Assembly (NCBI GenBank): GCA_964428895.1
Contig: CAYRZU010000032.1
Span: forward strand, 1 to 33,688
DNA length: 33,688 nt
DNA from: HyVt-337 sp964428895
GTDB taxonomy: Bacteria > Planctomycetota > Phycisphaerae > SM23-33
Direction of reading: 5' to 3'
In this document: piece after piece, positions 7,696 through 15,387 of the stretch
Layout of the letters: every line of letters begins with the position of its first letter
Numbering within the stretch: position 1 is the first letter of the stretch
Program-made: the position numbers and the translations under genes
Notes under the pieces: model-generated
What the model was told of the DNA's origin: nothing
The model's database searches: none
Seen by the model: only the letters and a program-made list of their open reading frames with translations

Positions 7696-8145
7696 ATGAA
7701 GTTGGACGACATTCTTCAAGCAGGTGGCCGAAATAAGCGTCGCAAGCGCATCGGTCGCGGCACGGGCTCGGGCATGGGCAAGACCAGCGGTCGTGGCCAC
7801 AAGGGCCGCGGCGCGCGAGCGGGCGCCAATAAGTTGCTGGGCTTTGAGGGCGGGCAGAACCCGATTCTGGCCCGGATTCCGAAGCGCGGCTTCTCCAACT
7901 TCCAGTTCCGCAAGCCGCGGCAGATCGTCAACCTGTCGAGCCTGGATCGGTTCGACGACGGCGCCCGGGTCGATGCCGACGCAATGGCGCAGGCCAAGCT
8001 GATCGACGATGCGGGCATGGCGGTCAAGGTGCTGGGCAACGGCGAACTGAGCAAGAAGCTAACGGTAGTGGCGTCGTCGTTTTCGGCCAAAGCCGAGGAG
8101 AAGATCTCCCAGGCCGGCGGAACGTGCGAACGCGTGGACAAGTAG
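7696..8145 (+). CDS. rplO: 50S ribosomal protein L15
   Basis: L15 is a late assembly protein of the large subunit. The 149 residues are normal. The N-terminal half is the usual Gly/Arg/Lys-rich extended tail (RIGRGTGSGMGKTSGRGHKG), followed by GFEGGQNPILARIPKRGF. The globular domain with VKVLGNGELSKKLTV ends the protein. It lies 22 bases before secY, the standard order. Confidence 0.96.
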   Translation: MKLDDILQAGGRNKRRKRIGRGTGSGMGKTSGRGHKGRGARAGANKLLGFEGGQNPILARIPKRGFSNFQFRKPRQIVNLSSLDRFDDGARVDADAMAQAKLIDDAGMAVKVLGNGELSKKLTVVASSFSAKAEEKISQAGGTCERVDK

Positions 8146-8167
8146 GGCATAAGAAGGATCGAGAACG

Positions 8168-9937
8168 GTGAATCTTCGGGCTGTCCGACAACTGGTTGCT
8201 GTGGCGTTGGTGGTGATGGGATTGCTGATGGCAGTTCCGTCGGCGACGGACGTCTTCGGCCAGCTCGGCAAAGGCGCCGAGTGGACGACCATGGCTGGCG
8301 CGGGTGCATGGGTGCTGGGCGGCCTGGCGCTGGTCATTGCCGGCGTGTTCTGCGTCCGCGCGGAGAACGCCTTCCAGCTATTCCGGCTGATCATGACCGG
8401 TGGCACGGCGGTCGGCGCCCTCTGGCTGATCGTGGCCGGGCTGGCGGCGACCTTTAAGTCGGTGGCGGGCCAGGCGGTCGGGGTAGGACTGCTGGGGCCG
8501 GTCCTGCAAACGGTATTCGGCTTTGTGTTGGTCGGGATTCTGATCTTCTGTCTGTGGTCGGCCTCGCCCGTTCGTCGCAGTCTGGAGAACATCTGCGCGA
8601 TTCCCGAACTGGTCCAGAAGCTCCTGTTCACGCTGGCGCTGCTGTGCATTTACCGGATCGGCTTCCACGTGCCGCTGCCGGGGTTGGATCAGGCTCGACT
8701 TGAGCAGTTCATGACCGCCCAGGAAAAGGGCGTATGGGGCCAGGCCATCCAGACCGCCACCATGTTCACCGGCGGCAACTTGGCCCAGTCGACGCTATTT
8801 GGGCTGGGCATCATGCCCTACATTTCGGCGTCGATTGTGATGCAGTTGCTGGCCACGGTGATTCCGGCTTTGGAGAAGCTGCAGAAGGAGGGCCAGGCCG
8901 GCTACAAGAAGATTCAAGAATACACGCGTTACCTGACCGTAGGTCTGTGCCTGGTCCAGGGGACGTTCTGGATGAAGTTCATGGCGAACCCGCGGAACCC
9001 GATGGTCTATCCGGAATACGCGGCGGAGGGGACATTCGTCATCATGATGATCGGCGTGCTGGGCCTGACGGGAGGGACAATCTTCCTGATGTGGCTCGGC
9101 GAGCAAATCGATGAGTACGGCATCGGGCAGGGCATCAGCCTGCTGATTATGGCCGGCATCGTTAGTCGTCTGCCGGCGGCGATCGGGCAACTGGTCGCCA
9201 CTGCGGACTTCACCCTCGGCGGCGAAGGGATCGGGCCACTGCAGATTCTGCTGCTAGCGGGCATGTTTGTGTTCGTTGTCGCCGGAGCGATTCTGATTAC
9301 CCAGGCCCAGCGGCGCATTCCTGTCCGCCAGGCCAAGCACGTCCGCGGCCGAAAGGTCTACGGTGGCCAGCAGCAGTTCCTGCCCCTGCGGATTAACCAC
9401 GGCGGCGTGCTGCCGATTATCTTCGCGTCATCGCTGATGATCTTCCCCGGCGTGTTGTTCGGCTCATTGGCCGGCAGTTTTCCGAATGCGGGCATCTGGG
9501 GCCTCCTGTCCGAAGCGTTCCAACGTGACAGCTACATCTATCAAGTGTGCTTCGTCGCGATGATCTTCTTCTTCGCGTTCTTCTGGACAACGGTGCAGTT
9601 CAAGCCGAAAGAGATGGCCGAGCAGCTTCGCGACCACGGCAACTTCGTTCCTGGATTGCGTCCGGGCAAACGGACAGCCGACTATCTCGAGCGTGTGATG
9701 GAGCGCATTACGTACTGCGGCGCCGCGTTCCTGGCCGTGATTGCCGTTCTGCCCATGGTGATCGCTGAAACGCTTGGGATTCCCTGGAGCATTTCGGCGT
9801 TCCTGGGCGGCACGGGTCTGCTGATTGTCGTCTCCGTGACGCTGCAACTGGTGCAGTCCATTGAGGCGAATCTGGTGATGCGAAACTACGGCGGTTTCCT
9901 GGGCGGCAGCGCCCGCATTAAGGGAGCGTACCGATGA
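8168..9937 (+). CDS. secY: Preprotein translocase subunit SecY with extra N-terminal membrane domain
   Basis: SecY is the ten-helix channel of the Sec translocon in the cytoplasmic membrane. The core starts near residue 145 (LVQKLLFTLALLCIYRIG) and is standard: GLGIMPYISASIVMQLL, the cytoplasmic loop AQRRIPVRQAKHVRG and the region PKEMAEQLRDHGNFVPGLRP. The protein is 589 residues against about 440 usual. The first 144 residues are extra and hydrophobic, with predicted spans at about 6-24, 43-63, 72-95 and 104-130; an even number keeps the core topology. GTG start at 8168, 22 bases after rplO. A start nearer the core cannot be excluded, but the upstream frame is open, GC-rich and hydrophobic throughout, so I think it is translated. 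Confidence 0.95.
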   Translation: MNLRAVRQLVAVALVVMGLLMAVPSATDVFGQLGKGAEWTTMAGAGAWVLGGLALVIAGVFCVRAENAFQLFRLIMTGGTAVGALWLIVAGLAATFKSVAGQAVGVGLLGPVLQTVFGFVLVGILIFCLWSASPVRRSLENICAIPELVQKLLFTLALLCIYRIGFHVPLPGLDQARLEQFMTAQEKGVWGQAIQTATMFTGGNLAQSTLFGLGIMPYISASIVMQLLATVIPALEKLQKEGQAGYKKIQEYTRYLTVGLCLVQGTFWMKFMANPRNPMVYPEYAAEGTFVIMMIGVLGLTGGTIFLMWLGEQIDEYGIGQGISLLIMAGIVSRLPAAIGQLVATADFTLGGEGIGPLQILLLAGMFVFVVAGAILITQAQRRIPVRQAKHVRGRKVYGGQQQFLPLRINHGGVLPIIFASSLMIFPGVLFGSLAGSFPNAGIWGLLSEAFQRDSYIYQVCFVAMIFFFAFFWTTVQFKPKEMAEQLRDHGNFVPGLRPGKRTADYLERVMERITYCGAAFLAVIAVLPMVIAETLGIPWSISAFLGGTGLLIVVSVTLQLVQSIEANLVMRNYGGFLGGSARIKGAYR

Positions 9938-10596
9938 GGCTCGTGCTAATGGGCCCTCCGGGCGCTGGCAAAGGCACGCAGGCCAAGCGCCTGACGAAGG
10001 CCTTTGGTGTGGTGCACTTGTCCAGCGGCGATATTTTCCGCGCCGAGCGGGCCAGCGGGTCGGAGCTCGGCGAGAAGCTGGCGGCCTACATGGACGCCGG
10101 CGAATTGGTTCCGGATGACGTGGTTGTTGCCATGATGGCCGGGGCCATAACGGCCCAGCCGGGCGGCCTGATGCTGGACGGCTTCCCGCGCACCGTGCCA
10201 CAGGCCGAGGCGTTGGACAAGCAGTTGGTCGCCGCCGGCAAGCCGTTGGATGCGGTGGCAGTCATTGAAGCCGACGACGACGCGATCGTCGGGCGGATCA
10301 CGGGCCGACGCAGTTGTCCCGAATGCGGCAAGGCGTTTCACGTGACGTTCCTGCCGAGCGCCAAGGGCGACGAATGCGACGCCTGTGACACGCCCGTCAC
10401 GCTGACACAGCGTGAGGATGATACCGAAGCGGTGATTCGGCGTCGGCTGGCGACGTATCACGAACAGACCAAGCCGGTGATTGCCTACTACCGGTCGACG
10501 GGCGCTACGGTGTTGACGGTCGACGGCAACGACACGCCGGATGTGGTGACCGCGGCGATGGTTGACGCGTTGCAGTCGTTAGGCGCGGCAACTTAG
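9934..10596 (+). CDS. adk: Adenylate kinase, zinc-LID type
   Basis: Converts AMP and ATP to two ADP in the cytoplasm. The P-loop is at residues 7-15 (GPPGAGKGT), followed by SSGDIFRAE and LDGFPRTVPQAE, the AMP-binding segments. The LID domain holds four cysteines (C128, C131, C148, C151) that would bind zinc, as in Gram-positive and many planctomycete enzymes. At 220 residues it is normal length. The start overlaps the secY stop by four bases; secY-adk-map is the common spc operon order. Confidence 0.96.
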   Translation: MRLVLMGPPGAGKGTQAKRLTKAFGVVHLSSGDIFRAERASGSELGEKLAAYMDAGELVPDDVVVAMMAGAITAQPGGLMLDGFPRTVPQAEALDKQLVAAGKPLDAVAVIEADDDAIVGRITGRRSCPECGKAFHVTFLPSAKGDECDACDTPVTLTQREDDTEAVIRRRLATYHEQTKPVIAYYRSTGATVLTVDGNDTPDVVTAAMVDALQSLGAAT

Positions 10597-10608
10597 GAAG
10601 GTCCGCTC

Positions 10609-11385
10609 GTGGCGATCCACTACAAGACGCCAGAGCAGATCGATTTGATGCGACAAGCCGGACGGGTTGTCCGGCAGGTTTTGACTCGCCTTGGGCAGAT
10701 TGTAGGCCCGGGCGTAACAACTGAAGAATTGGACGTTGAAGCCGAACGGCTGTGCCACGAAAACGGTGCCGAATGCCTCTTTAAGGGTGTTCCGGGCCGC
10801 GGAAAGGCCGGGCCCTATCCGGGCAACATCTGCTGTTCGCTGAACGACGAAGTCGTGCACGGCATTCCGTCGGCCAAGCGGGTGATCCGCGACGGCGACA
10901 TTGTCAGTGTCGATTTCGGCGTGAAGTTGAACGGCTGGTGCGGCGATGCGGCGGAGACCTATGTGGTCGGCGACATTCAGCCGGACGTGCAACGGCTGGT
11001 GGATGTCACCCGCAACGCCCTGGCGCTGGCCATCGAGATGATGAGGCCGGGCCTGGGTTGGTCGGCGGTGGCGACGGCCATGCAGGCCTACGTCGAAGGC
11101 GAAGGTTTCTCGGTGGTCCGGGAGTTCGTGGGCCATGGGATCGGACGCGAGATGCATGAAGATCCGAAGGTACCGAACTTCCCGTCCGCGGAGTTGCGAA
11201 CGCGGGACATCGAGTTGAGGCCCGGCTTGGTGTTGGCGATCGAGCCGATGGTAAACCTCGGCGGCGCGCAGGTGCAAATGGGCGACGACGGCTGGACGGT
11301 CTTGACGGCCGACAGCAAAGCGTCAGCCCACTTCGAGCACATGGTGGCTGTGACGACCGACGGCGTTGACGTCCTGACGGTGTAG
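10609..11385 (+). CDS. map: Type I methionine aminopeptidase
   Basis: Removes the initiator methionine from nascent proteins. It is the short type I form (258 residues) without an N-terminal zinc finger. The metal ligands are visible: D102 (VDFG), D113 (GDAAET), H176 (GHGIG), E212 (IEPM) and E243 (FEHM), plus the catalytic H84 in VVHGIP. GTG start 12 bases after adk. In many bacteria infA lies between map and rpmJ; here only 17 bases separate them. Confidence 0.96.
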   Translation: MAIHYKTPEQIDLMRQAGRVVRQVLTRLGQIVGPGVTTEELDVEAERLCHENGAECLFKGVPGRGKAGPYPGNICCSLNDEVVHGIPSAKRVIRDGDIVSVDFGVKLNGWCGDAAETYVVGDIQPDVQRLVDVTRNALALAIEMMRPGLGWSAVATAMQAYVEGEGFSVVREFVGHGIGREMHEDPKVPNFPSAELRTRDIELRPGLVLAIEPMVNLGGAQVQMGDDGWTVLTADSKASAHFEHMVAVTTDGVDVLTV

Positions 11386-11402
11386 CAAAGATAGGTGAGA
11401 CA

Positions 11403-11516
11403 ATGAAAGTACGGTCTTCCGTAAAACGAATCTGCGAGAAGTGCCGAATCATCCGCCGTAAAGGCGTGTTGCGGGTGATTTGTACAAACCCGAAGCACAA
11501 GCAGCGCCAGGGCTAG
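11403..11516 (+). CDS. rpmJ: 50S ribosomal protein L36
   Basis: The smallest ribosomal protein, 37 residues, which binds zinc and 23S rRNA. It starts MKVRSSVKRICEKC and ends in NPKHKQRQG, both typical. The zinc ligands are C11, C14, C27 and H32. It lies 17 bases after map and 19 bases before rpsM, its standard place in the alpha operon. Confidence 0.95.
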   Translation: MKVRSSVKRICEKCRIIRRKGVLRVICTNPKHKQRQG

Positions 11517-11535
11517 CCTGGCTGGGAGTAACGTT

Positions 11536-11919
11536 ATGCCACGTATTTCGGGCGTCGACATCCCCAACGACAAGCCGACGGTGATCAGCCTGCAGTATAT
11601 CTACGGCATCGGCGACAGGAGCGCGAGGCGCATCTGTGAGAGCCTGGGTCTGGATCCGGCCAAACGGGCCAAGGACCTGACCGAGGATGAGCTCTCGCGG
11701 ATCGCGGGCGTGCTGGGTGAAGATTTCGTGGTCGAGGGTCAGCTTCGCCGCCAGGTGCAGCAGAACATCGGCCGTCTTCGCGACATCACCTGTTATCGCG
11801 GGTTGCGTCATCGTCGCGGCCTGCCGGTCAACGGGCAGCGCACCAAGACGAACGCGCGAACGCGTAAGGGACCGCGCAAGACGGTGGCCGGCAAGAAGTC
11901 GGTCAAGGAGATGCGGTAA
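11536..11919 (+). CDS. rpsM: 30S ribosomal protein S13
   Basis: S13 is in the small subunit head and contacts the P-site tRNA and L5. It has 127 residues and starts MPRISGVDIPNDKP, the family start. The helix-hairpin-helix stretch IYGIGDRSARRICESLG and the C-terminal RGLRHRRGLPVNGQRTKTNA are complete. Only 3 bases separate it from rpsK. Confidence 0.97.
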   Translation: MPRISGVDIPNDKPTVISLQYIYGIGDRSARRICESLGLDPAKRAKDLTEDELSRIAGVLGEDFVVEGQLRRQVQQNIGRLRDITCYRGLRHRRGLPVNGQRTKTNARTRKGPRKTVAGKKSVKEMR

Positions 11920-11922
11920 GCC

Positions 11923-12297
11923 ATGGCCAAGAGCAAGAAGGTACGGCGAAACGTCGGACGGGGCATCGTCCACGTCAAAGCGACGTTCAACAATACGCTG
12001 GTGACCATTACGGACGCCACCGGCGAAGTTCTGTGCAAGGAATCGTGCGGGACGATGGGCTTCAAGGGCTCGCGAAAGAGCACGCCCTTTGCCGCCCAGC
12101 GCGCCGCCGAAAATGCCGCCAACAAGGCCCGCAAGATGGGCGTGAACGAAGTGGAAGTGCGGATCAAGGGCCCCGGCAGCGGCCGCGAAAGCGCCGTGAC
12201 GGCGCTGCAGTCGGCCGGGCTGCGGGTGACCAGCATCGAAGACATCACCCCGATTCCGCATAACGGGTGTCGCCCGCGAAAGCGACGCCGGGTGTAG
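11923..12297 (+). CDS. rpsK: 30S ribosomal protein S11
   Basis: S11 lies on the platform of the small subunit near the Shine-Dalgarno helix. The 124 residues match the family. Motifs are VHVKATFNNTLVTITDATGE, GFKGSRKSTPFAAQ and the C-terminal GLRVTSIEDITPIPHNGCRP. It is placed between rpsM and rpsD as in most bacteria. Confidence 0.97.
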   Translation: MAKSKKVRRNVGRGIVHVKATFNNTLVTITDATGEVLCKESCGTMGFKGSRKSTPFAAQRAAENAANKARKMGVNEVEVRIKGPGSGRESAVTALQSAGLRVTSIEDITPIPHNGCRPRKRRRV

Positions 12298-12322
12298 CCA
12301 ATAGCTACGGGAGCAGTGATCG

Positions 12323-12943
12323 ATGGGACGGTATAGAGGTCCAACAGACAAGCTTTCTCGCCGCGAAGGCGTCAACCTGATGCTCAAGGGCGCCCGCTCC
12401 GAGTCGGGCAAGATTGAGCACCGCATGACTCCGCCGGGCCCGCATACGTGGCGCCGCGGGCGGGTCAGCGATTACGGTGTTCGCCTCCGCGAGAAGCAGA
12501 AGGTCAAGCGTTACTACGGCGTTCGCGAGAAGCAGTTCATGAAGTACTTCCGCGCCGCCGAACGTCAGAAGACCGACACCGGCGCGGCGTTGCTGAGCTT
12601 GCTCGAGCGTCGCCTGGACAACGTGGTCCACAAGATGGGGCTGGCGCCGTCGCGTCCGTCGGCGAGGCAGTTAGTCTCGCACGGTCACGTGTATGTGAAC
12701 GGCCGGCGCGTCAATATCGCCAGCTATTCCGTCAGCGTCGGTGACCAAGTTGCGGTCAAGCCGTCGGAACGGTCGCAGAAGCTCGTCCGGGCCAACCTGG
12801 AAGAACTCGGCGAGCCCCGCCTGCAGAACTGGCTGAACCTGGACATGGTGAAGCTGGAAGGGCAGGTCGTAGCCGTGCCTACCCGGGATGACGTGATGAT
12901 CCCGGTCGAAGAACAGTTAATCGTCGAGTTCTGCAGCAAGTAA
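12323..12943 (+). CDS. rpsD: 30S ribosomal protein S4
   Basis: S4 starts assembly of the small subunit by binding the 5' domain of 16S rRNA; in E. coli it also represses its own operon. It is 206 residues long. The N-terminal part lacks the four-cysteine zinc site found in some bacterial S4 proteins. The S4 RNA-binding domain is clear (RRLDNVVHKMGLAPSRPSAR, then HGHVYVNGRRVNI). It is 25 bases after rpsK and 52 bases before rpoA. Confidence 0.96.
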   Translation: MGRYRGPTDKLSRREGVNLMLKGARSESGKIEHRMTPPGPHTWRRGRVSDYGVRLREKQKVKRYYGVREKQFMKYFRAAERQKTDTGAALLSLLERRLDNVVHKMGLAPSRPSARQLVSHGHVYVNGRRVNIASYSVSVGDQVAVKPSERSQKLVRANLEELGEPRLQNWLNLDMVKLEGQVVAVPTRDDVMIPVEEQLIVEFCSK

Positions 12944-12995
12944 TCGGCGAAACGAATGAACGAACGAGCTAACAACCGGATGGAGGCCTACATCG

Positions 12996-14039
12996 ATGCG
13001 AATTAGATGGCGCGGCCTGGAACTGCCCACACGTGTCGTAAGCGACGCGTCGGTTTCAACCCCGACGTACGGCCTGTTTAGGATCGAGCCCTTCGAACGA
13101 GGGTTCGGCACCACGGTCGGCAACTCGCTGCGACGGATCCTGCTCAGCAGTCTCGAAGGGGCAGCCGTTACGAGCATACGACTGGAAGGCGCGAACCACG
13201 AGTTCACGTCCTTGCCGGGCGTTCTCGAAGATGTCGCCGATATCATTCTGAACGTGAAGAGCCTGGTCATTAAGAGCCACTCTGACGAGCCGCGGACCGT
13301 GCGGGTCCACAGCGAAGTCAAGGGGCCGATCACGGCCGACATGATCGAAGCCGATCCGTCGATCGAGATCGTCAATGGCGACCTGGTCGTGGCGACCCTG
13401 ACCGACGATGTCAAGTTCGACCTGGAAATGGTCGTTCAGACCGGTCGCGGTTATCTGCCGGACAATGAGATGATTGATCCGGACGTCGACCAGGAAGTCG
13501 GGAAGATCTTTGTCGATGCGTCCTTCTCGCCGGTGACCCGTGTTCGGTACCGAACCGAGGAAACGCGCGTCGGGCAGAAGGTCAATTATGACCGACTGGT
13601 TCTGGAAATCTGGACCAACGGAACCATTACGCCGGAAATGGCGATGATCGAGGCGGCCAAGATTCTCCGCAAGCACCTGAACCCCTTCGTGCAGTACTTC
13701 GAGGTGGGTGAGGAAATCGTCGATGCCGCGCCGAGCGAAGCCGGCGGCGAAGTCGACAACGAGATGCAGTTGAAGTTCAACATGAGCATTCACGAGCTGG
13801 AGCTTTCCGTGCGCAGCAACAACTGCCTGGAAGCGGCCAAGATCGAAACGGTCGGTCAGCTCGTGAACTTCAGCGAAGCCGACCTGCTCAAGATTCGCAG
13901 TTTTGGCAAGACCTCGTTACGTGAGGTCAAGCGGAAGCTGGCGGACATGACGCTGTCGCTTGGCATGAGCGTGGCCCTGCCGGAAGGCGAGCCCGTGGTG
14001 GCCGGCTTCGAAGATAACGACGTGAACGATTCGGAGTAG
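12996..14039 (+). CDS. rpoA: DNA-directed RNA polymerase subunit alpha
   Basis: The alpha dimer scaffolds RNA polymerase assembly, and its C-terminal domain binds UP elements and activators. 347 residues. The N-terminal domain shows ERGFGTTVGNSLRRILLSSL and GAAVTSIRLEG; the hinge follows residue about 240; the C-terminal domain begins near residue 263 with the HhH core (LKIRSFGKTSLREVKRKL). A 17-codon open frame (12956-13006) runs over the start, so a leader is imaginable, but I favour the ATG at 12996, which gives the usual planctomycete N-terminus MRIRWRGLELPTRV. Confidence 0.96.
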   Translation: MRIRWRGLELPTRVVSDASVSTPTYGLFRIEPFERGFGTTVGNSLRRILLSSLEGAAVTSIRLEGANHEFTSLPGVLEDVADIILNVKSLVIKSHSDEPRTVRVHSEVKGPITADMIEADPSIEIVNGDLVVATLTDDVKFDLEMVVQTGRGYLPDNEMIDPDVDQEVGKIFVDASFSPVTRVRYRTEETRVGQKVNYDRLVLEIWTNGTITPEMAMIEAAKILRKHLNPFVQYFEVGEEIVDAAPSEAGGEVDNEMQLKFNMSIHELELSVRSNNCLEAAKIETVGQLVNFSEADLLKIRSFGKTSLREVKRKLADMTLSLGMSVALPEGEPVVAGFEDNDVNDSE

Positions 14040-14072
14040 CCGTATCCCGGCTACGAGCCGGGGAGAGTGATT

Positions 14073-14699
14073 ATGCGTCACCGACGTGATGGTAAGAAAC
14101 TGAGCCGCACCACCAGCCACCGCAAGGCGTTGTGGCGGAATATGGCCGCATCGCTGTTTCAGCATGGCGCCATTCGGACCACCGAGGCCAAGGCCAAGCA
14201 ACTCCGCCGATTCGTGGAGAAGCTGATTACCACCGCCAAGAAGGACACGCTGCACGCGCGTCGGCAGGTGATCAAGGCCCTCAATGACCGCGAAATGTTC
14301 GACGACAGCGGCGAATCCACCGATCAAACGGTGGTGCAGAAGCTGTTCAGCGAGATCGCCCCTCGGTACGCCAATCGTCCGGGCGGCTACACGCGAATCA
14401 TCCATTTGGCCGAGCGCCGGATCGGTGACGCCGGGCGTCAGGTTGTGCTGCAACTGGTCGAAGAGGAAGCGGTCGAAGGCGATTCGTCCGGCGGGGGTTC
14501 CCGTCGGAAGGCTCGCGCCGCCAAACGGCACGATGCCGCCGCCGCGGTAGCCGCCAAGGCGCCGGCCGACGAAGTGGTTGAGCCCGAAGCCGACGCTGTG
14601 GCCGATGACACCGCTGGGGATGAACAAACTGAGTCTCAGGAGTCCGACGTAGAGGAAGCTGTCGAGGACGCTGACTCGGAGGATCAAAAGCAAGAGTGA
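14073..14699 (+). CDS. rplQ: 50S ribosomal protein L17 with acidic C-terminal tail
   Basis: L17 lies near the tunnel exit. I chose the ATG at 14073 (MRHRRDGKKLSRTTSHRKAL), which matches the family start and has GGGGAG seven bases upstream; a GTG six bases earlier is in frame. This gives 208 residues. The L17 core ends near residue 133 (RRIGDAGRQVVLQLVEEEAV). The remaining 75 or so residues are Ala/Lys-rich, then strongly acidic (Glu/Asp/Ser), about 70 more than the usual 116-130. It is the last gene of the ribosomal operon and a terminator follows. Confidence 0.96.
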   Translation: MRHRRDGKKLSRTTSHRKALWRNMAASLFQHGAIRTTEAKAKQLRRFVEKLITTAKKDTLHARRQVIKALNDREMFDDSGESTDQTVVQKLFSEIAPRYANRPGGYTRIIHLAERRIGDAGRQVVLQLVEEEAVEGDSSGGGSRRKARAAKRHDAAAAVAAKAPADEVVEPEADAVADDTAGDEQTESQESDVEEAVEDADSEDQKQE

Positions 14700-14756
14700 C
14701 GCTTCCCGGCCGATCTGTTGGCCGTGATACGTTTTGAAGAATCCCTCTCGCTCGCC

Positions 14757-14786
14757 AGGCCCACACCTTTCACGGGTGTGGGCCTT
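14757..14786 (+). terminator. Terminator of the ribosomal protein operon
   Basis: A perfect 11-base-pair hairpin: arm AGGCCCACACC at 14757-14767, a 7-base loop, and the complementary arm GGTGTGGGCCT at 14775-14785. Only a short T run (TTGTCAT) follows, so it is a slightly weak intrinsic type. It lies 57 bases after rplQ and before the HIT gene. Confidence 0.8.
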
Positions 14787-14796
14787 GTCATAGAAT
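14768..14796 (+). promoter_or_regulatory. Possible promoter of the HIT gene
   Basis: TTTCAC at 14768-14773, 17-base spacer, TAGAAT at 14791-14796. The first box lies in the loop of the upstream terminator, so terminator and promoter would be nested. The expected start of transcription is near 14803, about 24 bases before the ATG. Judged by eye only. Confidence 0.4.
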
Positions 14797-14826
14797 CTGG
14801 GCCGAGACCTGAACGAGGAGCCATCC

Positions 14827-15243
14827 ATGTCAGATTCGGATTGCATCTTCTGCAAGATCGTGGCTGGGGACATACCGGCTGAGGTGATCCGTGCCGATGA
14901 CGCGGCGGTGGCCTTCCTGGACGTCGGCCCGTTGGCCGAAGGGCACGTGCTGCTGATCCCCACCGGGCACTACGCTACGCTTGACGACATGCCCGCCGAC
15001 GGGGCCGCCGACATGTTGCGTCACTTGCCCGCGTTGGTCCGGGCCGTCAAGGCCGCTACCGGGTGTGAGGGCGTCAACGTCCTGCAGAACAACGGACGCG
15101 TGGCCCATCAGGTGGTGATGCACGTCCACTTTCACATTATTCCACGAGATCAGGGAGACGCCTTCCAGTTCAATTGGCCGGCTGGGGCCTACCCTGAGGG
15201 GCGAATGGCCGATCTAGCTCAGGCGATCCGCAGCGCGCTATGA
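14827..15243 (+). CDS. HIT family nucleotide hydrolase, zinc type
   Basis: HIT proteins cleave or transfer nucleotides from nucleoside phosphoramidates or dinucleoside polyphosphates. It is 138 residues, the usual size for a Hint/HIT protein. The catalytic triad sits at H99, H101 and H103 in HVHFHIIP. C6 and C9 (CIFC) with H48 and H99 suggest the structural zinc site seen in related bacterial HIT proteins. It follows the ribosomal operon terminator and has a promoter-like sequence of its own; substrate not predictable. Confidence 0.93.
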   Translation: MSDSDCIFCKIVAGDIPAEVIRADDAAVAFLDVGPLAEGHVLLIPTGHYATLDDMPADGAADMLRHLPALVRAVKAATGCEGVNVLQNNGRVAHQVVMHVHFHIIPRDQGDAFQFNWPAGAYPEGRMADLAQAIRSAL

Positions 15244-15273
15244 TTTCTCGGCGGCCGGGGCTGAGGGTGGTCC

Positions 15274-15302
15274 TTGACGGCCAGGGGGCCTGTGGATACA
15301 AT
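15274..15302 (+). promoter_or_regulatory. Promoter-like sequence before the glycosyltransferase
   Basis: TTGACG at 15274-15279, exactly 17 bases, then TACAAT at 15297-15302: a close match to the sigma-70 consensus in a GC-rich region. Transcription would start near 15309 and leave a 79-base leader before the GTG at 15388. Confidence 0.65.
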
Positions 15303-15387
15303 TCTCGGTCAATATCCCAAGCGCCGTCCGGGGTGATGGTTATGAATGTGAGCGGCGCGATCCCGTTATCAAGAGGACTTAGCGGAC

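Noticed and set aside
12956..13006. 17-codon open frame overlapping the rpoA start, possible leader peptide
   Set aside because: Any short frame of this size can occur by chance; no ribosome binding site or attenuator structure supports it.
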